Shown here one piece after another: positions 26,133 through 34,318 of a stretch of 64,000 nucleotides of DNA (positions are counted from its first letter, which is position 1; every line of letters starts with the position of its first letter). Under the pieces are notes generated by a model. That model made no database searches, was not told where the DNA came from, and saw only the letters and a list, made by a program, of their open reading frames with translations. This DNA comes from Reddybacter sp041277045 (lineage in GTDB: Bacteria > Pseudomonadota > Gammaproteobacteria > Pseudomonadales > Porticoccaceae). Made by a program: the position numbers and the translations under genes. The stretch lies in the NCBI GenBank assembly GCA_041277045.1, contig JBGFSY010000002.1, forward strand, positions 248,001 to 312,000, written 5' to 3'.

Positions 26133-26220
26133 ATCAAGTATCACCGAAGAATACAACTAACGGTGGTCGCAAATAAGGCGTCGCATTATTTCAAACGTTA
26201 TGGATTCAAGCGACCTATGA

Positions 26221-26937
26221 ATGCAAAGCGACAAGAGGCATCAATTGTTGGAGTACGGCATGCAGGGTGGTTGCGAGTGTCAATTCCTGGGTTCATTCCC
26301 GCCACTTTTGGTTGTTTGCCCATTCTCAAAACCGCTGGGTAGGGTGCTTTTCCAGAGTTGGGCGCGTTGGCAATTACGTCTATTTGGGATTTCAGTTTCG
26401 CTGCAAGATGAAAACCCTGGCAGTGACCGCGAAGGGCCCAAGCTCTACGTGTGGTTGAACCAATCGAATCTTGTCGAGGGAAGGGTCATCGGGTTTCTTT
26501 TGGCACCTGGTTTTGTGGTGATAAACGTGGAATGCGCTCTTATACCTTTGACTGGGTTTGCACGCGTATGTCTCGGCGATATTGAGATCAATCGGCAGTG
26601 GAAGAAACAAGCCAGGCGTGGAATTACACGGGCGGCGGAACGGCTGGCTGCGACAGCGCCAGGCATAATCAGCATCGAAGGTGCACGAAGCGTGGACGGC
26701 CGCTTGCTACCGTACAAAAAAGGTCCAGCGGTTTTGGCGATAAAGGCCCAAGCCACAATTATCCCAGTAGTCATGTCCGGTGGTAGAGACGTGCTTCCCG
26801 CCGGTACATGGAAGGTTCGGCCCGGAAAAATTGGGCTTCATTGTTTAACAGCCATTCCGACTGAGGGGCTCACCTACGAAGATCGCGAGGCAGTTGTGGA
26901 GCAACTACGCGGTATTGCGGATCAGGGGCTGTCTTAA
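26221..26937 (+). CDS. PlsC-like acyltransferase homologue with degenerate catalytic motif
   Basis: A 238-residue LPLAT-family protein. Block III is close to normal (ISIEGARSVDGRLLPYKKG, canonical PEGTRSxxGxLxxFKxG) and block IV is present (ATIIPVVMSG). Block I, which should be NHxSxxD, reads NQSNLVEG, so the catalytic His and Asp are both replaced. Family members acylate lysophosphatidic acid at the inner membrane, but this copy may be inactive or have another role. A hydrophobic stretch FLLAPGFVVINVECALIPL suggests membrane association. The start is uncertain; ATGs at 26221 and 26260 are both possible. Confidence 0.65.
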   Translation: MQSDKRHQLLEYGMQGGCECQFLGSFPPLLVVCPFSKPLGRVLFQSWARWQLRLFGISVSLQDENPGSDREGPKLYVWLNQSNLVEGRVIGFLLAPGFVVINVECALIPLTGFARVCLGDIEINRQWKKQARRGITRAAERLAATAPGIISIEGARSVDGRLLPYKKGPAVLAIKAQATIIPVVMSGGRDVLPAGTWKVRPGKIGLHCLTAIPTEGLTYEDREAVVEQLRGIADQGLS

Positions 26938-27266
26938 TAATGACAGCGAACAAGACGTCACACTTGTGCGTTTACCGGCCGCTAGCAAGTAAGTTTAGTA
27001 CTTGTGTATTAAGGAGTTTCTAAACGAGCTGGAACAGCATGGCCTCAATCGCTACTGCAATTGGAGTCAGCTTGGGGGAAACAGAAAGCTAAGGGGGCTA
27101 CCTTTGAAGACGCCTTTGAACAGCAATGCCGAGAGTTATCCTACCTCGCTCCTGTTAATGCACTTCTCGGTAAGCTGTTCCCCTAGCGTATAATACCCAC
27201 GCTACACCTAGGCAGTCTCATTACCTGCTGCTGATTCCCACCTTACACAATTTTTAGGAGTAACCC
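26938..27266. other. Intergenic stretch with a possible gene remnant
   Basis: About 330 bp between the acyltransferase-like ORF and the MFS gene. In one frame, the end (about 27058-27186) reads like a C-terminus (QKAKGATFEDAFEQQCREL, later NALLGKLFP, stop) without a start. This may be the tail of the native gene whose head lies at 25593. The MFS gene is preceded by a ribosome-binding site (taggag). Confidence 0.4.
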
Positions 27267-28532
27267 TTGAGCGAATCCCGCCCCTCAGGTCATGGGCTGA
27301 TTGTTATTGCCACCCTGTTTTTGACCCTGGGCTTGCTCTACGGCATCTGGTACTCCTACTCGGTTTTTCTGGTGGCGTTAATTGATCACTTCGGCTGGTC
27401 GCGCTCGGTGACGGCCGGTGCTATGTCGGTGTTTATTCTTAGCCACGGCTTGTTTGGTCCCTTTGCTGGGCGGCTCGTTGAGGTCTTCGGCCCGCGCAAG
27501 TTGATGATGAAGGGCTCAGTGGTGATGGCAGCTGGACTTTTATTAACCTCGCAGGTTAATCAGTGGTGGCAGTTGTATCTGTCCTTTGGAGTGCTCAGTG
27601 CCCTGGGTTTGGGGGCATGTGGCTGGGTGCCGTCGGTGATTCTCACCGAAAAGTGGTTCCCCGATAAAGTGGGTACGGCACTGGGCTTTGTCACCGCCGG
27701 TATAGGCGTTGGTATTTTATCCATTGTGCCACTGAGTAATATTTTGATAGAACATTACGATTGGCGCCTGGCTTTTCAGGTGCTTGCGGCGCTGGTGGTG
27801 CTGCTCATTCTTCCGGCCGCCTTCTTTATTTTGCGTGAGCCGCCACCGGCTCAAGAGGCGGCTCGCAGGGGGCAGGGAAGGGACGTGTCGGAGGCTTCTG
27901 CGCCAGTGGACACTGTCATGCCAGCCCATGACTGGACGGTGGCAACTGCCGTGCGCTCGCGCAGTTTTCGCTTTGCGATACTGGCCTTTTTCTCTGGGGG
28001 CTGTCTTGCGCAGCTACTGATCATGCATCAGTTTGCCTTTATGGTTGATCATGGTGTGGCGAAAACCATGGGTTCGATTATTGTCGGTGTTATTGGTATC
28101 ACCAGTATTCCTGGCAAAATGATGTGGGGTGCCTTGTCTGACCGGATTGGCCGCGAGTGGGCCTACGCTGGTGGTATGATTTTAATTGCGTTGTCAGTCG
28201 CTGCACTGGCACTGGTTGGTATTCTACCGGGCTTGTTGATGCCCTTTGTGTTCGCGGTTTTGGTGGGTGTTGGCTATTCGGTGAATGCACCAATCATTCC
28301 TTCTGTGTCCCGAGACCTGTTTGCGGGGCCACGTTTCCCCAGTATTTTTGGCACCATATCGCTGTTTTCGTCGCTGGGTGGCGCTACAGGTTCATGGCTG
28401 GGCGGGGCGCTATACGACTGGTCGGGGGGCTATCAATTAATGTTACTGGTGGCGGCTGGTTTGGCTGTTGTTGGCCCAGTGATGCTTTGGTTCGCAGCAC
28501 CGCGTCATCCGGAGATTCCCCCGGCGCCTTAA
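27267..28532 (+). CDS. MFS transporter (monocarboxylate-porter-like)
   Basis: A 421-residue protein with about twelve hydrophobic segments and a polar central loop (about residues 190-220, rich in Arg, Glu and Pro). The N-terminal half has the typical loop motif GRLVEVFGPRKLMMKGS, and the second half has GALSDRIGREWAYAGGM. It resembles oxalate/formate or monocarboxylate antiporters of the OFA/MCT type; the substrate is unknown. It starts at TTG 27267 with taggag upstream. It stands alone on the plus strand next to the convergent feo genes. Confidence 0.85.
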   Translation: MSESRPSGHGLIVIATLFLTLGLLYGIWYSYSVFLVALIDHFGWSRSVTAGAMSVFILSHGLFGPFAGRLVEVFGPRKLMMKGSVVMAAGLLLTSQVNQWWQLYLSFGVLSALGLGACGWVPSVILTEKWFPDKVGTALGFVTAGIGVGILSIVPLSNILIEHYDWRLAFQVLAALVVLLILPAAFFILREPPPAQEAARRGQGRDVSEASAPVDTVMPAHDWTVATAVRSRSFRFAILAFFSGGCLAQLLIMHQFAFMVDHGVAKTMGSIIVGVIGITSIPGKMMWGALSDRIGREWAYAGGMILIALSVAALALVGILPGLLMPFVFAVLVGVGYSVNAPIIPSVSRDLFAGPRFPSIFGTISLFSSLGGATGSWLGGALYDWSGGYQLMLLVAAGLAVVGPVMLWFAAPRHPEIPPAP

Positions 28533-28562
28533 TAGCCCTTCGCTAACTCTTTTGGAGTGTTG

Positions 28563-28721
28563 CTAAGGACGGGTTTTGTCACCGCTAGTGCAGCTGGATT
28601 GTTCGCAACTGCCGCACCCGGAGCCGCCCTGGCGGCGTTTTTTTAGCCAGCGAAAGATGGCAATGCCGGCCACGAGAAAAACGACGGCGAGGGCGAGCCA
28701 TTCTTGTTGTTGGCTGTTCAT
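28563..28721 (-). CDS. FeoB-associated Cys-rich membrane protein
   Basis: A 52-residue protein starting MNSQQQEWLALAVVFLVAGI. It has a single membrane helix (LALAVVFLVAGIAIFRWL), a basic stop-transfer (KKRRQ) and a short C-terminal tail with three Cys in GCGSCEQSSC. This is the layout of the small Cys-rich proteins found after feoB in many proteobacteria, proposed to help FeoB or guard it as FeoC does. It begins 9 bp after the feoB stop on the same strand, so it belongs to the feo operon. Confidence 0.85.
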   Translation of the reverse strand: MNSQQQEWLALAVVFLVAGIAIFRWLKKRRQGGSGCGSCEQSSCTSGDKTRP

Positions 28722-28730
28722 TGCGTTACC

Positions 28731-30962
28731 TCAACCGAGCTGGGCACAGGCGAGGGCGCCGAGATAGCCCAGCGAGGTCATATAGACCCAGGCGAAGGCG
28801 GGCCAGCGCCAGGAATTGGTTTCGCGGTGGATAACCACCACGGTGGCGGCGCACTGCAGGCAGAGGGCATAAAACACCATCAGGCCGAGGGCGATGCCGG
28901 GGGTAAACACTTTGCGACCATCGGGCCAGGCGGCATTGCGCACGCGGTCTCTCAGGCCTTCATCCTCTTCGTCGACATCGGCGCCCACCGCATAGGTGGT
29001 GCCGAGCACGGCGATGACCACTTCACGAGCGGGGAACGAGGCGATCACGGCGGCGGAGAGCTTCCAATCCCAGCCCAGGGGCTTGAAGATTGGCGCCACG
29101 GTTTTGCCCATGCGCCCGAGCAGGCTTTGCTCCATTTGCGCGGCGGACAGTTCATTTTCTAATGTTTGAATCGCCAGTTCGCGTTCGGCTTCAACTTGCA
29201 CACGACTTTCGACGGCCAGTTTCTGGCGCTCAAAGTCGGCGGCGAGAATCTCTGAACGGGGGAAGTAGGCGAGGCTCCAGACCACTACTGACACGAAGAA
29301 AATAACCGTACCGGCACGCACTAAAAAGGCTTTGGCGCGCTCAACCAGGCGCACCAGCACCGACTTGATATTGGGTGTGCGATAGGGCGGTAGCTCCATT
29401 AAAAAGGTTGGGGCCGAGCCGCGTAGTATGGTGCGCTTGAGCAAAAAGGCGGTCAGCACACCCCCGACAATACCGAGTAAATAGAGGCCCAATAACACCA
29501 GCCCCTGTAGGTTAATGAGCCCGTAAAAATAGTGTTGCTGGGGAATAAAGGCGGCGATTAATAGGGCGTAAACCGGCAGCCGTGCCGAGCAGGTCATAAA
29601 CGGTGCGGCCATAATCGTGGCGATGCGGTCGCGGGTATCGGGGATCACCCGGGTGCCCATAATTGCCGGCACCGCGCAGGCAAAGCTGGAGAGCATGGGC
29701 ACGAAGGAGTGGCCCGAGAGACCGCACCAGCGCATCAAACGGTCCATTAAAAAGGCCGCGCGGGCCATATAACCGGAGTCTTCGAGGACGATAATAAAGG
29801 CAAATAAAATCAGGATCTGGGGCAGGAAAATGATCACGCTGCCGACACCGGCAACCACGCCGTCGGCCAGCAGGCTGGCAATCGCGCCCTCGGGCAGTGT
29901 GGTGTACACCTGTTCGGTGGCCCAGCTAGCGGCGCCGTCAATCAGATCCATCAGCGGTGTCGCCCAGGAAAACACCGCTTGAAATACCGTGCCCATGACG
30001 AGTACGAAGAGCAGGCTGCCGATAATGGGGTGACTGACGATTTGGTCGATGCGCTCGCTCAAACTGTGTCGTTGATTGTCGGCGGGTGCGCGGACAATAC
30101 CGTCGAGGGTTTTGGCGATGTAGGCATAGCGCTCGTTGGCATCTCGCTCGGCGAGGGTTTGCCCAACGGTGAGCAGGTCTCGTTGCGCCTGTAAGCGTTG
30201 ACTTGAGTCGCTGCCAAACACCTCAACCAAGCGCTTTTCGGCTTCACCGCCCTTGTCGATTAAAGCACGCTGTACCTCGTAGGCGGCTATGGGCTCGGCG
30301 CTGCTTGAAGTTTGTGCTGTCTCAGCCTTAAGATCTGTGGTGAGTTCTGCGGCGGCTTTTTTAACGTCTTTCAACAGGGCCCAGGGCTCGCTGATACTGG
30401 TGTCGACAGCCTTGGCCAGTGCCATTTTAAGTGGTTCGAGACTTTCGTGTCGTGTGGCTGCGGCGATCGTTGGTATAACAGGGGTATTGAGGCGAGCGGC
30501 GAGGGCATCGATGTCGATACTGATATCTTGCGACTCGGCAATATCAACCATATTGAGGGCGATCACCACGGGGATGCCGAGTTCGAGCACTTCAGTGACA
30601 ACAAACAGGTTGCGTTTAATATTGGTGGCGTCTATCACTACCAGCACCGCATCGGGTGGCGGCATGTCGGCAATGCGCCCCAGCAGTACGTCAATAGCGG
30701 CGCGTTCATCGGGGGAGTGGGCGGCAAGAGAATAAGTGCCGGGCAGGTCGATTAGCTGAAAGCTGCGTTCGCCGATATTGAGTTCGCCGATGTGTTTTTC
30801 GACAGTTACTCCGGGGTAGTTAGCGACTTTTTGTCGCATCCCGGTCAGTAAGTTGAAGAGGGTGCTCTTACCCGTATTGGGGTTGCCGATAACGGCAATC
30901 ACGGTTTGCTGGTTCTGGTCTTTGTCGGAGGCTATTAAATTACTTGGGTCGGTAGATGTCAT
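28731..30962 (-). CDS. feoB: Fe(II) transporter FeoB
   Basis: A 743-residue inner-membrane protein. The N-terminal G domain has G1 IGNPNTGKSTLFNLLTG, G3 DLPGTYSL and G4 ALNMVD, then a helical GDI-like segment. The transmembrane part starts near residue 310 and carries the two Gate motifs with conserved Cys, seen at SFACAVPAIMGTRVIPD and FMTCSARLPVYALLIAAF. It imports ferrous iron with GTP hydrolysis. It lies 15 bp after feoA and is followed by the Cys-rich small gene, giving a three-gene feo operon. Confidence 0.97.
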   Translation of the reverse strand: MTSTDPSNLIASDKDQNQQTVIAVIGNPNTGKSTLFNLLTGMRQKVANYPGVTVEKHIGELNIGERSFQLIDLPGTYSLAAHSPDERAAIDVLLGRIADMPPPDAVLVVIDATNIKRNLFVVTEVLELGIPVVIALNMVDIAESQDISIDIDALAARLNTPVIPTIAAATRHESLEPLKMALAKAVDTSISEPWALLKDVKKAAAELTTDLKAETAQTSSSAEPIAAYEVQRALIDKGGEAEKRLVEVFGSDSSQRLQAQRDLLTVGQTLAERDANERYAYIAKTLDGIVRAPADNQRHSLSERIDQIVSHPIIGSLLFVLVMGTVFQAVFSWATPLMDLIDGAASWATEQVYTTLPEGAIASLLADGVVAGVGSVIIFLPQILILFAFIIVLEDSGYMARAAFLMDRLMRWCGLSGHSFVPMLSSFACAVPAIMGTRVIPDTRDRIATIMAAPFMTCSARLPVYALLIAAFIPQQHYFYGLINLQGLVLLGLYLLGIVGGVLTAFLLKRTILRGSAPTFLMELPPYRTPNIKSVLVRLVERAKAFLVRAGTVIFFVSVVVWSLAYFPRSEILAADFERQKLAVESRVQVEAERELAIQTLENELSAAQMEQSLLGRMGKTVAPIFKPLGWDWKLSAAVIASFPAREVVIAVLGTTYAVGADVDEEDEGLRDRVRNAAWPDGRKVFTPGIALGLMVFYALCLQCAATVVVIHRETNSWRWPAFAWVYMTSLGYLGALACAQLG

Positions 30963-30977
30963 TGGCGTAAGGAGGCA

Positions 30978-31301
30978 TTAACCCTGATAGTTCTCGACGA
31001 GGATTTCTGCCGCTTCATCCTTTCGTAAAGAGAGGTTGTAACCCATAACGCGATACTCAATGGGATCCCCGCCGGGGGCAGAGCGTAGCAATTCGATGAT
31101 TTCGCCCTTGATCATGCCAAGCTGCATTAAGCGCTGGGCAGAAGGGTGCCCTGCATTTTGAAAGCCTAGTACTTGTGCGGGCTGACCTTTTTTTAGATCG
31201 GCAAGGGTGGCGTCAGCATCATAAGCGCACGGTTTTCCGGCAGCCCGATTGCCTGCAGTAAAGCCAAAACGTTGAGCCAGTTGCAACATACCCATATCCA
31301 T
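30978..31301 (-). CDS. feoA: Ferrous iron transport protein A
   Basis: A 107-residue protein. The C-terminal 75 residues form the SH3-like FeoA domain (LADLKKGQPAQVLGF, RLMQLGMIKGEIIELLRSAP, then VMGYNLSLRKDEAAEILV). The first 30 residues are an extension with one Cys. It is a cytoplasmic partner that stimulates FeoB. It is the first gene of the operon; a weak Fur-like sequence lies about 90 bp upstream. Confidence 0.93.
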   Translation of the reverse strand: MDMGMLQLAQRFGFTAGNRAAGKPCAYDADATLADLKKGQPAQVLGFQNAGHPSAQRLMQLGMIKGEIIELLRSAPGGDPIEYRVMGYNLSLRKDEAAEILVENYQG

Positions 31302-31715
31302 ACTCTCTTTATTCGTTTGCCCCAGGTTTTATAAAATTATCTGTTTGCACCGGGCTATCAGTGGAGCCTAGTGTCGCCTGTGCGAGGGCCAAATGCAAAC
31401 GATTCTTATTACAAGACCTAGTTTTTATTGTGGTTTTATTGTTTTAAATCAATTGTAGTTGGCCTTCAAGCGCTTAAAGAAAAGGCAGTTACAGGTTCTA
31501 CGGCGGTAGTAATGCTAGCGCTGCAAGTGCCAGGTATGACAGTGTACATCGTTAGCCTGACGCCGGGCTGGCTCTCTATTGAGGCGTATTTAGCTACCCA
31601 TTGCGACGCTCAATACGATATATTCAACCGACAACCAATTATAAACGGTTCAGGCTGTTGCCTTTTTATAGAGGGTGGCACTGTGACCATAAAACTATAA
31701 TTACAGGGGAAAATC
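31302..31715. other. Intergenic region between divergent feoA and the SDR gene
   Basis: About 410 bp. The open frame on the plus strand has no ribosome-binding site and an unlikely composition, so I do not call it. The stretch should hold the feo promoter (minus) and the SDR promoter (plus). A purine-rich ribosome-binding site (agggga) precedes the SDR start. Confidence 0.5.
31394..31412 (-). promoter_or_regulatory. Possible Fur box upstream of feoA
   Basis: The segment tgcaaacgattcttattac shares the central gattcttatt pattern seen in many Fur sites but matches the 19-bp consensus only in part (about half of positions). The location upstream of feoABC is right for iron-dependent repression. 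Weak by sequence, helped by context. Confidence 0.3.
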
Positions 31716-32570
31716 ATGAAAGACGTTCAAGGCAAAGTCGCCTTTATTACGGGTGCCGCCAGCGGCATGGGTTTGGGTATGGCGCGGGCATTTTCTGCCG
31801 CCGGTATGAAAGTCATGCTCGGTGATATTCAGAAAGAACCACTCGATGCAGCCGTCGCTGAATTGAAAGGCCAGGGCCGGGATGTCGCCGGTGTGGTGGT
31901 TGATGTCACCGATAGAGATTCGGTGTTTGGTGCAGCGCAGGCAACAGTTGATGCCTTTGGTAAGGTGCATGTTTGTGTCAACAATGCTGGCGTGGGTGCT
32001 GACGGTAGTGCGGAAGATACCAGCGAGAAAAATTGGCGCTGGACCATCGACGTTAATATGTGGGGCGTGGTATGGGGCCTGCAGGCCTTTATGCCGCTGA
32101 TTAAAGAGCACGGCGAGGGTGGCCATGTGATCAATACCGCGTCGATGGCCGGTATGTTTAGCTGGAAGAACCTCAGTGCTTACAATGCCTCAAAGTACGC
32201 CGTGGTTGCCATGTCTGAGACGGCGATGGCCGAGCACACTGATGACAATATTGGCGTGTCGGTACTTTGCCCGGGTGTGGTGAATACCAACCTCGGTACT
32301 TCTGCCCGTAACCGTGGCGATGATTACGGCGGTTCTACCGATAAAAAATCGGAGCAAATGGTCGCCATGTTGAAAAAGGGCCTCAACCCCGACGTGGTGG
32401 GTGAGCAGGTGCTAGAGGCGATTATCGACGACCAGCCCTATATCTTCACCGACCCCGGTTTGCGCAGTTGGGTGGAGAACCGCTTTCAGCGTATTCTCGC
32501 CGGTTACGACTGGGCCGATCAGTGTGAAGCCCTGAAAAAAGCCGATCAACAAACCGCTATCGATTTGTAA
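31716..32570 (+). CDS. Short-chain dehydrogenase/reductase
   Basis: A 284-residue classical SDR. The cofactor motif TGAASGMGLGMARAF is at the N-terminus, NNAGVG lies near residue 90, the catalytic Ser is in NTASMAGMFSW, and Tyr/Lys in YNASKYAVV. The cofactor-binding Asp in LGDIQKEPLD favours NAD(H). Substrate is unknown; SDRs of this size in this clade often act on hydroxy-lipids or steroids. A terminator follows, so it is probably a single-gene unit. Confidence 0.88.
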   Translation: MKDVQGKVAFITGAASGMGLGMARAFSAAGMKVMLGDIQKEPLDAAVAELKGQGRDVAGVVVDVTDRDSVFGAAQATVDAFGKVHVCVNNAGVGADGSAEDTSEKNWRWTIDVNMWGVVWGLQAFMPLIKEHGEGGHVINTASMAGMFSWKNLSAYNASKYAVVAMSETAMAEHTDDNIGVSVLCPGVVNTNLGTSARNRGDDYGGSTDKKSEQMVAMLKKGLNPDVVGEQVLEAIIDDQPYIFTDPGLRSWVENRFQRILAGYDWADQCEALKKADQQTAIDL

Positions 32571-32581
32571 TTCGATTCGCC

Positions 32582-32617
32582 AGCCCGGGTGGCACGCTTG
32601 TGCTACCCGGGTTTTGC
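32582..32617 (+). terminator. Rho-independent terminator after the SDR gene
   Basis: A stem of agcccgggt / acccgggtttt with an inner gca/tgc pair, followed by a short T run. It is located 12 bp after the SDR stop. Confidence 0.7.
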
Positions 32618-32682
32618 TGTGAATGAGCAAAAATAATTAGCAGTGATCAATACATAATAAAAACAGACACAAGGGGTGAAGC

Positions 32683-33660
32683 ATGAAATACAGAACACTG
32701 GGTAGTAGCGGCGTAAAAGTGTCGGCCATTGGCCTCGGCTGCATGGGCATGTCAGATTTTTACGGCCCTGCTGATGAGACTGAATCTATTGCCACCCTGC
32801 ATCAGGCTTTAGCAGCGGGGCTAAATTTTCTCGATACCTCCGACGTTTATGGCAAAGGTCATAACGAGAGTCTAATCGGTCGTGCCATTGCCGACCGCCG
32901 TGATCAGGCCTTTATCGCCACTAAATTCGGTATTGCCGGTGCTCGTCTAAAACCCGAAGGTGGCCTGGAAATGAAAATCGACGGGCGGCCTGAATATGTA
33001 AAGTCAGCCTGTGATGCCAGTCTAAAACGCCTCGGCATTGACTGTATCGACCTCTATTATCAACACCGGGTTGACCCCAATGTGCCGATAGAAGAGACCG
33101 TGGGTGCCATGGCGGAGTTAGTCAGCGCTGGCAAGGTGCGCTTCCTGGGTTTGTCAGAAGCCTCAGCCGACACCGCCTTAATTCGTCGCGCCAGCAAGGT
33201 GCACCCCATTGCCGCTCTGCAGAGTGAATACTCCCTGTGGACCCGCGACCCCGAAGCCGAAGTGCTGCCCGTGTGTAAAGAATTGAATATCGCCTTTGTG
33301 CCCTACAGCCCATTGGGCCGAGGTTTTTTGACCGGCACCATTAGCGATACGGCAGAAATGAGCGATAAGGATTTCCGCAAATCAAACCCGCGTTTCCAGG
33401 CGGGTAATATCGAAGAAAACTTGAAGCTGGCGGATAAAATCAAACAAATGGCCGCCGCTAAAAACTGCGCTCCTGCGCAACTGGCACTGGCCTGGTTGCT
33501 GGCTCAGGGCGAGCAAATACTGCCCATCCCCGGTACCCGCCGCATTAAAAACCTCGACAGCAATATTGGCGCCGTTGATGTTGCGTTATCGGCAGCTGAG
33601 TTGGCTGAGATCAGTGCTGCCTTCCCCGCCGGAGCCGCAGCGGGTAGTCGCTACGCGTAG
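32683..33660 (+). CDS. Aldo/keto reductase
   Basis: A 325-residue TIM-barrel oxidoreductase of the aldo/keto reductase family. The start RTLGSSGVKVSAIGLGCMGM and DTSDVYGKGHNESLIGRAI (Asp and Tyr of the catalytic tetrad) are typical, followed by the DLYYQHRVDPNVPIEETVGAM His block and the C-terminal IPIPGTRR-like ILPIPGTRRIKNLDSN phosphate-binding segment for NADPH. It belongs to the YakC/pyridoxal-reductase-like group; the substrate is unknown. A ribosome-binding site (aaggggtg) precedes it. Confidence 0.92.
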   Translation: MKYRTLGSSGVKVSAIGLGCMGMSDFYGPADETESIATLHQALAAGLNFLDTSDVYGKGHNESLIGRAIADRRDQAFIATKFGIAGARLKPEGGLEMKIDGRPEYVKSACDASLKRLGIDCIDLYYQHRVDPNVPIEETVGAMAELVSAGKVRFLGLSEASADTALIRRASKVHPIAALQSEYSLWTRDPEAEVLPVCKELNIAFVPYSPLGRGFLTGTISDTAEMSDKDFRKSNPRFQAGNIEENLKLADKIKQMAAAKNCAPAQLALAWLLAQGEQILPIPGTRRIKNLDSNIGAVDVALSAAELAEISAAFPAGAAAGSRYA

Positions 33661-33713
33661 AGTAGTCTTTAAAATCCGAATTAAAACTATAGTTAATTAA
33701 ACGTAAAAAAGTT

Positions 33714-34278
33714 GTGAAAAAATATTTAGACAGCAGCGATATTATTGATTGGCAGTACCCCGGCGTGTCAGCGAAAGCGGCGCTGCTCGCTGTTGATCTT
33801 AAGGGTGATGAGGCAATAGCCGAAGCCTGTTTTGTTTTTGTGCGCGATCAAATAAGTCATAGCCTGGATAGCCAGCAGAACCCCGTAACCTACAGAGCAT
33901 CGAGTGTGCTCGAATATGGCACGGGCTATTGCTACGCCAAAAGTCATTTGTTGGTGGCTTTGTTGCGTGCCAATTCAATACCAGCGCTTAACTATCGACC
34001 ACGATCGGCCACCCTTTTGTCTGCATGGCCTGGTTGGTGTTTATCTTGAAAAATACGGCTGGTATCGCATCGACCCACGGGGTAATAAGCCCGGTGTTGA
34101 TGCCGCCTTTTGTCCACCGCTGGAAAAGCTGGCTTTTCCGATTATTATCGACGGTGAAGCCGACTTGTCGGAGATTTGGCCCGAGCCGCTGACAATTGTC
34201 ATTGAGGCTTTAAAGGCCGGTAAAGACTATCTTGATGTGGCGCAAAATCTGCCCGATGTAGACCTAATTAAAAATTAA
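33714..34278 (+). pseudogene. Transglutaminase-like cysteine peptidase homologue, frameshifted
   Basis: The first frame (GTG start at 33714) carries the catalytic-Cys region EYGTGYCYAKSHLLVALLRA and IPALNY, then runs out of frame to a stop at 34049. A second frame (through about 34000) continues with YQRLTIDHDRPPFCLHG, then YGWYRIDPRGNK, holding the His and Asp of the triad, and ends at 34278. Relatives have about six residues (like GFCYQR) between IPA and QRL that are missing here. The junction carries a single taccagcg, as expected if a deletion occurred between two short repeats. The product would not be functional as one chain. Confidence 0.85.
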
Positions 34279-34318
34279 GAACTGATAAATAAACTATTAA
34301 TAACTATGGAATACGCTG

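Noticed and set aside
26155..26203. Possible attC site after the SnoaL-like ORF (actaac ... gttatgg, inner aaataa/ttattt)
   Set aside because: Pairing of the outer boxes and spacing are weak compared with sites A, B and D; kept only as a hint in the insertion finding.
31428..31700. 90-codon open frame upstream of the SDR gene
   Set aside because: No recognisable family or ribosome-binding site; it occupies the promoter region shared by feoA and the SDR gene.
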